Shown: positions 1 through 5,207 of the stretch, piece by piece | Layout: every line of letters begins with the position of its first letter | Numbering within the stretch: position 1 is the first letter of the stretch | Assembly: GCA_913054205.1 (NCBI GenBank) | Contig: CAJXJM010000117.1 | Coordinates: 1-7,484 of the forward strand | DNA length: 7,484 nt | Direction of reading: 5' to 3' | From: an uncultured Rhodospirillaceae bacterium | Lineage (GTDB): Bacteria; Pseudomonadota; Alphaproteobacteria; Rhodospirillales; UBA2165 | Notes under the pieces: model-generated | Seen by the model: only the letters and a program-made list of their open reading frames with translations | The model's database searches: none | What the model was told of the DNA's origin: nothing | Made by a program: the position numbers and the translations under genes

Positions 1-1
1 C

Positions 2-685
2 AGGACAGGCTCAGAACGGAGGAGACGGGAGGCCCCAATGATGGCCGGCGGCGCTTTCTTTGATCTTACCATTGATGGTAAGGGTGCACATGGTGGCCGC
101 CCTGAAAACAGCGTAGACCCGGTTCTGGTCGCGTCACACATTACGACCGCTTTACAGTCAATTGTTTCGCGCAATCTCAAAGCGACAGAGCCATTGGTGA
201 TTTCGATTACCCAAATCCATTCCGGAGACGCCTACAATGTTATACCACAGTCAGCGGTTATGCGCGGGACTGTCCGGGCGTTTTCAAACGACACCCTGGG
301 TATGGCAGAAAAGCGCATGCTTGAGATTTCCCAAAATGTAGCCGCCGCCTTCGGCGCTTCGGTGACAATGGATTTTCAGATAAAATTTCTGCCGCTTGTT
401 AACTCGGAACGCGAAGCCGAATTCGCCGCAGATACAGCAGCAGAACTTGTCGGCGAGGAGAATATGGATAGAAATGGTGCGCTGATAATGGCATCGGAAG
501 ATTTCTCGTATATGCTTGAAAAATGCCCCGGTGCCTACATCAACATCGGTAATGGCGGAGGACACAGCGACTGCGAAGTCCACAACCCCGAGTATGATTT
601 TAATGATAATATCCTTGCACTTGGTGCCAGCTACTATGCACGCCTTGTCGAGCGGTGGTTGGTGAAGAAAGAGGCATTCAATTAA
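2..685 (+). CDS. M20 family metallo-amidohydrolase (HipO-like), 5'-truncated by window edge
   Basis: This is the C-terminal part of a cytoplasmic M20 peptidase/amidohydrolase, a family that hydrolyses N-acyl amino acids, hippurate-like amides or small peptides with a metal centre. Counting from the first ATG (base 38), the dimerisation-domain signature GKGAH lies at residues 14-18, SEDF at 153-156, and the family's last metal ligand in EVHNPEYDFND at His182. The HACGHD and QPAEEG ligand motifs are missing because they would lie upstream of base 1. The ATG at 38 is probably internal: M20 proteins continue through this point (compare PGPLMAA in the complete M20 gene of this window), and the frame stays open to base 2. 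The dozen codons before it are arginine-rich and fit the family poorly. The protein is paralogous to the M20 enzyme at 3083-4246, sharing the DP.(L/V)VASH..TALQSI.SRNL block. Exact substrate unknown. Confidence 0.9.
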   Translation, partial: RTGSERRRREAPMMAGGAFFDLTIDGKGAHGGRPENSVDPVLVASHITTALQSIVSRNLKATEPLVISITQIHSGDAYNVIPQSAVMRGTVRAFSNDTLGMAEKRMLEISQNVAAAFGASVTMDFQIKFLPLVNSEREAEFAADTAAELVGEENMDRNGALIMASEDFSYMLEKCPGAYINIGNGGGHSDCEVHNPEYDFNDNILALGASYYARLVERWLVKKEAFN

Positions 686-859
686 CCGCCAATATAATTC
701 TAAAAAATCATCAGGCATCCTTCCCTTAAACCTGCCACATTTCTATCCTAAATCAGGAAAATCGACCATGATAAGACATTGAAATACAACGGTTTTGGGA
801 ATTTTATAGTAAAATCCTTCCGCCCCAGCCAACCTTGAAATCCCTTTAATATAAATATG

Positions 860-909
860 TTACATCATATGTACGTGTATGAGTGTGTATGGCAACCTTA
901 CATCATATG
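860..909. repeat. two copies of a 12-base direct repeat, TTACATCATATG
   Basis: TTACATCATATG occurs exactly at 860-871 and again at 898-909, 38 bases apart start to start, upstream of the oxidoreductase pair. The spacing is between three and four DNA helical turns. Repeated sites of this size in a promoter region often bind a dimeric regulator. No regulator for them is identified here, and the AT-rich context makes some chance similarity possible. Confidence 0.5.
861..873. promoter_or_regulatory. palindromic operator-like site TACAT-cat-ATGTA
   Basis: Bases 861-873 read TACAT, a three-base centre, then ATGTA, a perfect inverted repeat with five-base arms. It overlaps the first copy of the direct repeat; the second copy (898-909) keeps the left arm but has ATGAG on the right. 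Short palindromes of this shape are typical of GntR- or LacI-type operators, but the binding protein is unknown. The site lies about 230 bases before the start codon at 1100. Confidence 0.35.
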
Positions 910-918
910 AGGGATGAT

Positions 919-1029
919 ATGTGCGATACTCGAAATCTTAGGAAGCGGCCCGGTCTGGAGGCGTACCACGACCAGATAATGATTGGTCTCAATGGTAAAT
1001 TCTGGTCAGCCTTGAAACCGGGGAGCTAA
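919..1029 (+). CDS. possible 36-residue small ORF, function unknown
   Basis: An ATG at 919 opens 36 codons ending with TAA at 1027-1029. AGGG at 910-913 lies five bases before the ATG and could serve as a ribosome binding site. The product begins MCDTRNLRKRPGLEAY and ends KFWSALKPGS. It has no membrane segment, no family I recognise and few distinguishing features. The frame is also open upstream to 883, with further ATGs at 889 and 907 lacking a Shine-Dalgarno. It could be a leader peptide for the gene at 1100, a decayed gene end, or chance; chance is the most likely. Confidence 0.18.
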   Translation: MCDTRNLRKRPGLEAYHDQIMIGLNGKFWSALKPGS

Positions 1030-1099
1030 CTTGGCTAGGTCCCACTAACGCCGAACAAGACATCGGATTCACACTGACGATTGTTAACTGGAAGACTAA

Positions 1100-2071
1100 A
1101 TGACTTCGTTCAAAGTTGGAATGATTGGCCTCGGCGGCATGGGGCAGATGATGCTTGCCGATATGCAAAAGCATGAAAACTATTCGGTAAGACTTGTATG
1201 GGACCCAAATGCGGAAGTGTGTAGGGCCACACAATCTGTAACCCCCGGTCTTCGAATTGCGTCCGATGCCGCGTCCCTGATCAATGACCAAGCGATTAAC
1301 CTCGTCTACGTTGCCAGCCCACCAAATACGCATCGCGAATATTACCTGTTGGCCATTGAGGCGGATACGCCAATGTTGTGCGAGAAGCCGTTTGGCGTTG
1401 ATGTTGCGGCAAGTGAAGATTTGCTGGCGCGGATCGAAAATACCCGAACTCCCAGCCTCATCAATTTTAACCACGGCAACGCGCTGGGAAGCACATTCAT
1501 TGAAAAAGAGTTGAATAACGGAGAGATGGGGAACATCAAAGGGGCAGAAATTTTTGTTCACCTGACCACCTGGCCCCGAGAATTTCAGAAAACGGCAACT
1601 TGGCTGGCGCAACGCGAGCAGGGTGGGTTTACCCGTGAAATATTGTCTCATTGGCTATATCTGACGCGCCGCCTTCTGGGTGACGGCTCGGTTACCCGCG
1701 CTACGGTGGTTTATCCCGATGATGGTGTTTCTTCAGAAACGCATATGACCGCGGAACTCGATTTTGGTGGTATTCCCCTGTTCATTCGTGTTGCGACCGG
1801 CGGGGTTGGACCTGTTGGTACGGAATATACATTGTGGGGAAGCAAAAAATCATTCCGTCTTCACAGTGGAGGCCGGATCAGTTGTAGTACGGGTGGGGCT
1901 TGGGCGGAGTTGTTCACGGATGTCGAAGATATCGGTGCAAATGATCGGCAAAGGACTCTTGACGGAGTGTTCGCCCATATGAGTGGCGAAAACATCAAGA
2001 TGGCCTCCCCAGAGGATGGGTTAGCCGTTCAAAGACTTGTCGAAGCTTTGTTAGTTAGTGGGAATAAATAA
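1100..2071 (+). CDS. Gfo/Idh/MocA family NAD(P)-dependent oxidoreductase (first of tandem pair)
   Basis: This 323-residue cytoplasmic dehydrogenase-type protein has an N-terminal Rossmann fold with GLGGMG at residues 10-15 and an acidic Asp35 at the end of the second strand, which usually favours NAD over NADP. ASPPNTH lies at 72-78 and the family's EKP motif, with catalytic-type Lys96, at 95-97. The C-terminal domain carries GGFTREILSHW (175-185). His184 sits where the family's catalytic His is expected, but the usual Asp of D-x-G-x-H is Glu180 and the Gly is Leu182. The start is well fixed: an in-frame TAA immediately precedes the ATG, and GGAAG at 1090-1094 is the ribosome binding site. 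The gene forms an operon with its paralogue two bases downstream. Substrate unknown; members act on sugars, inositols and other hydroxy or keto compounds. Confidence 0.88.
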   Translation: MTSFKVGMIGLGGMGQMMLADMQKHENYSVRLVWDPNAEVCRATQSVTPGLRIASDAASLINDQAINLVYVASPPNTHREYYLLAIEADTPMLCEKPFGVDVAASEDLLARIENTRTPSLINFNHGNALGSTFIEKELNNGEMGNIKGAEIFVHLTTWPREFQKTATWLAQREQGGFTREILSHWLYLTRRLLGDGSVTRATVVYPDDGVSSETHMTAELDFGGIPLFIRVATGGVGPVGTEYTLWGSKKSFRLHSGGRISCSTGGAWAELFTDVEDIGANDRQRTLDGVFAHMSGENIKMASPEDGLAVQRLVEALLVSGNK

Positions 2072-2073
2072 AA

Positions 2074-3045
2074 ATGAGCAATAACATGAAACCTTCAGTC
2101 GCCTTTATTGGGCTGGGTGTCATGGGGCATCGAATGTTAACCAACATGAAAACTCATGGCGGGTTTAATCTGGGCCTCGCCTGGGATCCTGTCCCCGATG
2201 CTTGTCGTGTCGTCGAACAACAGTGTGCCGGGATAAAAATTGGAGAGTCTGCGGAGCAAATTATAACTGCTCCAGATATCGATATTGTTTATATCGCCAG
2301 CCCGCCGAAATCTCACAAGGAATTTGCAACAGTGGCGGCCCGTGCCGGTAAAGTTGTCTATTGCGAAAAGCCCTTAGGAGTCGATATTGCGGAAAGTCGA
2401 TTGCTGGTCGAAGAGGTTGAAGCGACCGGTGTCCTCAATGCAGTGAACTTCCCGTTCGTAGCCGCGCGCGCCGTTGAAAGAATCGAAAACAAAATCATTG
2501 ATGGTACGGCAGGGGATATTATTGGAGTCGACTTGCGTCTGCATTTTTCCAATTGGCCGCGGGGCTGGCAGCATTCGGCATCTTGGTTGTCGGAACGTAG
2601 GGAAGGCGGTTTCGTTCGCGAGGTCGGAACGCACTACGTCTTTCTGATAGAGAAACTGTTTGGGCCAGCAAGTTTGATCGATTCCTCGGTCCGATATCAA
2701 CGAGAAGAACATCTTTGTGAATCACATTTTCTGGCCAGACTGGATTGCCAGGGGATACCGGTTTCATTTGCCGGCGGCGCAGGTGGCGTCGGGCCAGACC
2801 GAGTGGAGTTCACAGTATGGGGATCGAGGGCATCATACCGGCTTTGGGACTGGAATCAGTTGAAATCATCAGATGGTGGAGATTGGGTGAATGAGTTCCC
2901 CGACGCCATTGATGCCCGTCAGGATGGGTATATGCGCCAGCTGGATGGCTTTTTAGCGATGGTGAACGGGGAACCAAACCGCATGGCCTCATTGCGCGCA
3001 GCACTTTCCGTTCAGGAAATTGTTGAGGAAATACTGGCTGGATAA
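2074..3045 (+). CDS. Gfo/Idh/MocA family NAD(P)-dependent oxidoreductase (second of tandem pair)
   Basis: This second 323-residue member of the family is the same length as its upstream neighbour. It has GLGVMG at residues 13-18, Asp38 as the likely NAD-ribose ligand, ASPPKSH at 75-81, CEKPLGVD at 97-104 with Lys99, and GGFVREVGTH at 178-187 with His187. As in the neighbour, Glu183 replaces the usual Asp, but the Gly before His is kept, so this copy is closer to a canonical active site. Other shared blocks are NWPR/TWPR, GGVGP and E-(Y/F)-T-x-WGS. Two bases separate it from the preceding stop, so co-translation is likely; GGGA at 2060-2063 is a modest ribosome binding site. An in-frame ATG at 2086 has no such site. 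A stem-loop overlaps the final codons. The pair may be two successive enzymes or subunits of a mixed oligomer (inference). Confidence 0.88.
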   Translation: MSNNMKPSVAFIGLGVMGHRMLTNMKTHGGFNLGLAWDPVPDACRVVEQQCAGIKIGESAEQIITAPDIDIVYIASPPKSHKEFATVAARAGKVVYCEKPLGVDIAESRLLVEEVEATGVLNAVNFPFVAARAVERIENKIIDGTAGDIIGVDLRLHFSNWPRGWQHSASWLSERREGGFVREVGTHYVFLIEKLFGPASLIDSSVRYQREEHLCESHFLARLDCQGIPVSFAGGAGGVGPDRVEFTVWGSRASYRLWDWNQLKSSDGGDWVNEFPDAIDARQDGYMRQLDGFLAMVNGEPNRMASLRAALSVQEIVEEILAG

Positions 3046-3073
3046 ACGTGTCGGATATTCCAGTCAGTATTCC
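3027..3073 (+). terminator. stem-loop at the end of the oxidoreductase operon
   Basis: ATACTGGCTGGA (3031-3042) pairs with TCCAGTCAGTAT (3059-3070) over 12 positions with one G-U wobble. The stem extends by about three more pairs around a bulged A at 3029 (3027, 3028 and 3030 with 3073, 3072 and 3071). The stop codon TAA (3043-3045) lies in the 16-base loop. No run of T follows on either strand, so it is not a textbook intrinsic terminator. It sits between convergent genes only 37 bases apart and may limit read-through or protect the 3' end. On the minus strand the wobble becomes an A-C mismatch, so the plus-strand transcript folds better. Confidence 0.4.
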
Positions 3074-3082
3074 GCTCATCCA

Positions 3083-4246
3083 TTATGTAGGTAGAACAGA
3101 CTCAACAAGGCGCGAGAAATATGTCGCGCCGACAGGAAGAATTTCATCGTTGAAGTCATAATCCGGGTTGTGGACCATGCATACACCTTCGCCTGCACCG
3201 TTGCCGATGAACAGATAACAGCCCGGAACTTTCTCCAGCATGAAGGCAAAATCCTCTCCGCCCATGACCGGATCTGTATCCGTATCGACCCGGCTTTCGC
3301 CCGCCACTTCGGCGGCGATTTTCGCGGCAATTGAGGTTTCTGCCGGGTGGTTGATGGTCGGGGGATAGCGGTATAGATAATCAAACTCTATCTCCGCGCC
3401 AAAGGCCTGGGCAACGCCATCAATGATTCGGCGCATGGCAGGCTCCATCCATTCACGAATTTCGGGCTTAAAACAACGTGTCGTGCCTTCCAAGAATACA
3501 CGGTCGGGGATTACATTGTTGGTGCTGCCGCCATGAAACTGCGTGACGCTGACGACCGCTGATTCAATTGGGTTGAGGTTGCGGCTGGTGATGCTTTGCA
3601 ATGCGGTGACCATATGAGATGCCACGACAATCGGATCGATCCCATGATGAGGCATGGCTGCGTGTGTGCCACGACCACGCACGGTAACTTGAAACGTATC
3701 ATAAGCCGCCATTAACGGGCCTGGGCGCAGTGAAAAACTTCCCGTGTCTTTGCCGGGCATGTTGTGGACGCCGTAAACGGATTGACAGGGGAATTTCTCG
3801 AAAAGGCCCTCCTCAATCATCACCCGAGCACCACCCTCACCTTCTTCCGCAGGCTGAAAAATGAAATTGACCGTGCCTTTAAAACGGCGGGTTTCCGCTA
3901 AATATTTAGCAGCGCCAAGTAGCATCGAAGTATGCCCATCGTGCCCGCATGCATGCATTTTTCCTTCGTGAAGCGAGCGGTGATCGAACTGGTTGTTTTC
4001 ATGAATGGGCAGGGCATCCATATCGGCGCGAAGCCCGATACTTGGGCCGTCACCGGTTTTCAGTACGCCGACAACGCCGGTTTTCGCCAGCCCACGATGA
4101 ACTTCGATGCCAAATGACTCCAATTCACGGGCGACGATATCCGAGGTCCGTTGTTCCTCGAAGGCGAGCTCCGGGTGGGCATGAATGTCGTGGCGCCATT
4201 CGATCATTTGATCATGAAGATCGGCGACGCGGTTTATGATGGGCAT
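3083..4246 (-). CDS. M20 family metallo-amidohydrolase (HipO-like), complete
   Basis: This complete 387-residue cytoplasmic amidohydrolase has a full M20D-type metal site: LRADMDALPI around residues 72-81, HACGHDGH at 98-105 (ligands Cys100, His102), QPAEEG at 131-136 (catalytic and ligand Glu134/Glu135), His162 in GVHNMPG, and His359 in CMVHNPDYDFND. The dimerisation domain carries GRGTH with His196, and GGEDF has Glu331. The family cleaves amide bonds of N-acyl amino acids, aromatic conjugates such as hippurate, or short peptides; the exact substrate cannot be read from sequence. I chose the ATG at 4246 rather than the in-frame ATG at 4264 because AGGAG (4259-4255, minus strand) lies eight bases before it, inside the longer reading. 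It lies 43 bases after the TetR stop, so the two are probably co-transcribed. It is a paralogue of the truncated M20 gene at the left edge. Confidence 0.93.
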   Translation of the reverse strand: MPIINRVADLHDQMIEWRHDIHAHPELAFEEQRTSDIVARELESFGIEVHRGLAKTGVVGVLKTGDGPSIGLRADMDALPIHENNQFDHRSLHEGKMHACGHDGHTSMLLGAAKYLAETRRFKGTVNFIFQPAEEGEGGARVMIEEGLFEKFPCQSVYGVHNMPGKDTGSFSLRPGPLMAAYDTFQVTVRGRGTHAAMPHHGIDPIVVASHMVTALQSITSRNLNPIESAVVSVTQFHGGSTNNVIPDRVFLEGTTRCFKPEIREWMEPAMRRIIDGVAQAFGAEIEFDYLYRYPPTINHPAETSIAAKIAAEVAGESRVDTDTDPVMGGEDFAFMLEKVPGCYLFIGNGAGEGVCMVHNPDYDFNDEILPVGATYFSRLVESVLPT

Positions 4247-4254
4247 GTGTGGGT

Positions 4255-4259
4255 CTCCT
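4255..4259 (-). promoter_or_regulatory. ribosome binding site deciding the M20 start
   Basis: On the minus strand AGGAG precedes the ATG at 4246 by eight bases. It falls within codons 2-4 of the longer reading that begins at 4264, so the shorter 387-residue protein is the better call. The upstream ATG at 4264 has no comparable site. Confidence 0.75.
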
Positions 4260-4289
4260 GTCATTTGACCTTAAATGGAACAATTCAAA

Positions 4290-4958
4290 TCATTTGGCGC
4301 CGCTACGGTTGGGCGCATTGTTTGGAAGCTTGGCCAACTCTTTAAAGCCGCCAGTGACGAATGGAATAACAGATGTGTATATCCGATCAATATCCCAACT
4401 AGAGAACTGGCCGTCGGAAAGTGTGTCGATGCGGCGGTTATCGGCACAGGCGCTGTACATGGCGGCGAGCAAAAACTGAAATGCACGATGGATGTGTTCT
4501 TCGTCGATCTCAGGCGCCGCTTTGGTGAAGGCCATCAAGTAATGTTTCGCGGTTTCGTTATAGGCGGTGTCAATGGCTGGTATTGTGAGCGGGTTCCACG
4601 CAATCCTACCGATGAGCGCACCAAAATTCCGCCAGCTATTAGTTTTGTCTTCGATAATCCTGGTCAAATAAGGGTCGATAAAGGCACGAACGAGTGGCTC
4701 AATCTCCATGTTATCATCACCGACAAGTCGCCGGTAAGTGTTCAACATATCCATGCGTTCGTCATTCAGTTCAGCAGCGCGTCTGATAACGACTTGCTTC
4801 AGCAAGCGGTCTTTGTTTTGAAAGTGATAGATGATTTGGCTAACGTGAAGACCCGCCAGATCGGCAATTTGTCGAAATGTGACATCGATATAGCTCCGCT
4901 TGCTGAATAAAGATTCGGCAGCGTCCAGTATGATGTTTTTTGTGTCGCGACCGCGCAT
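4290..4958 (-). CDS. TetR-family transcriptional regulator
   Basis: This 222-residue DNA-binding protein has a typical TetR N-terminus, with ILDAAESLF at residues 10-18 and the helix-turn-helix from about Thr27 to Phe46, ending in the characteristic IIYHFQNKD. The C-terminal ligand and dimer domain is divergent and gives no clue to the ligand. The ATG at 4958 places the helix-turn-helix at the usual distance from the N-terminus, but its ribosome binding site is weak (GGAAG 13 bases away). The frame stays open upstream to a GTG at 5048, and a TTG at codon 10 of that extension follows a GGAGGAG, so a longer start is possible. It lies directly upstream of the M20 gene on the same strand and divergent from the ABC transporter genes. 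It therefore probably represses one or both, with substrate or product as inducer (inference). Confidence 0.9.
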   Translation of the reverse strand: MRGRDTKNIILDAAESLFSKRSYIDVTFRQIADLAGLHVSQIIYHFQNKDRLLKQVVIRRAAELNDERMDMLNTYRRLVGDDNMEIEPLVRAFIDPYLTRIIEDKTNSWRNFGALIGRIAWNPLTIPAIDTAYNETAKHYLMAFTKAAPEIDEEHIHRAFQFLLAAMYSACADNRRIDTLSDGQFSSWDIDRIYTSVIPFVTGGFKELAKLPNNAPNRSGAK

Positions 4959-5207
4959 AGCCAGACTCGTACTTCCAAAATAAATTATTACATGGCGCTC
5001 ATTTTCACGCCATGCTCGCAAGCTTGATGCCTCTCCTCCATGGACCACATAACGTGCGGCAAGAACTGAAGCTCATATATCATACAATCAGCATTGACTC
5101 TGAAATTAACAACATGATACCTAATTATTGTCAAAAATTAATAATCCATAGTTTGATTTTTTAAATCGACCACAACTAATCCATTGATTCTGGGAGGAGT
5201 CATAATC
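4959..5207. promoter_or_regulatory. divergent control region between TetR gene and ABC transporter
   Basis: This 249-base region carries the leaders of both divergent genes, and its right half is strongly AT-rich. Plus-strand promoter candidates are TTGACT (5094-5099) with a poor -10 near 5116-5121, and TTGTCA (5128-5133) with TTTGAT at 5152-5157, spacing 18. For the minus strand, TATGAT (5084-5079) matches a -10 box, without a clear -35. Two inverted repeats could be operators: ATTATT-N10-AATAAT (5124-5145) and GATTT-N3-AAATC (5155-5167). Both overlap the second plus-strand promoter candidate, as expected for a TetR operator, but they are AT-rich and could be chance. Confidence 0.45.
5192..5199 (+). 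promoter_or_regulatory. strong ribosome binding site of the substrate-binding protein
   Basis: GGGAGGAG ends eight bases before the ATG at 5208. It fixes that start over the in-frame TTG at 5184, which would place this site inside the coding sequence and add eight residues before the signal peptide. Confidence 0.85.

Larger units (their letters stand above)
686..1099. other. intergenic region, probable control region of the oxidoreductase pair
   Basis: This 414-base stretch separates the first M20 gene from the oxidoreductase pair and has no convincing protein gene. The left half is AT-rich. It holds promoter-like hexamers, for example TTGAAA at 779-784 and TATAGT at 805-810, but their 20-base spacing is too long to trust, and TATAAA at 850-855 has no good partner. 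A direct repeat and a palindrome lie at 860-909. The right part (919-1029) contains a 36-codon ORF described separately. I see no clear hairpin-plus-T-run terminator after the M20 stop codon. Confidence 0.5.

Noticed and set aside
38..685. ATG at 38 as a genuine start of a short M20-like protein
   Set aside because: Despite GGGAGG upstream, the product would lack most metal ligands, and the alignment with the complete M20 gene shows this point is mid-protein; the frame is open to the window edge.
779..810. Promoter TTGAAA...TATAGT upstream of the oxidoreductases
   Set aside because: The hexamers are separated by 20 bases, too long for a standard sigma-70 promoter, in AT-rich sequence where such matches are common.
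989..1651. 220-codon open frame on the minus strand opposite the first oxidoreductase
   Set aside because: It lies mostly opposite a well-supported Rossmann-fold gene, has no recognisable family and reads as an antisense shadow.
4275..4910. 211-codon open frame on the plus strand across the TetR gene
   Set aside because: It is antisense to the clear TetR helix-turn-helix protein and has no domain of its own.
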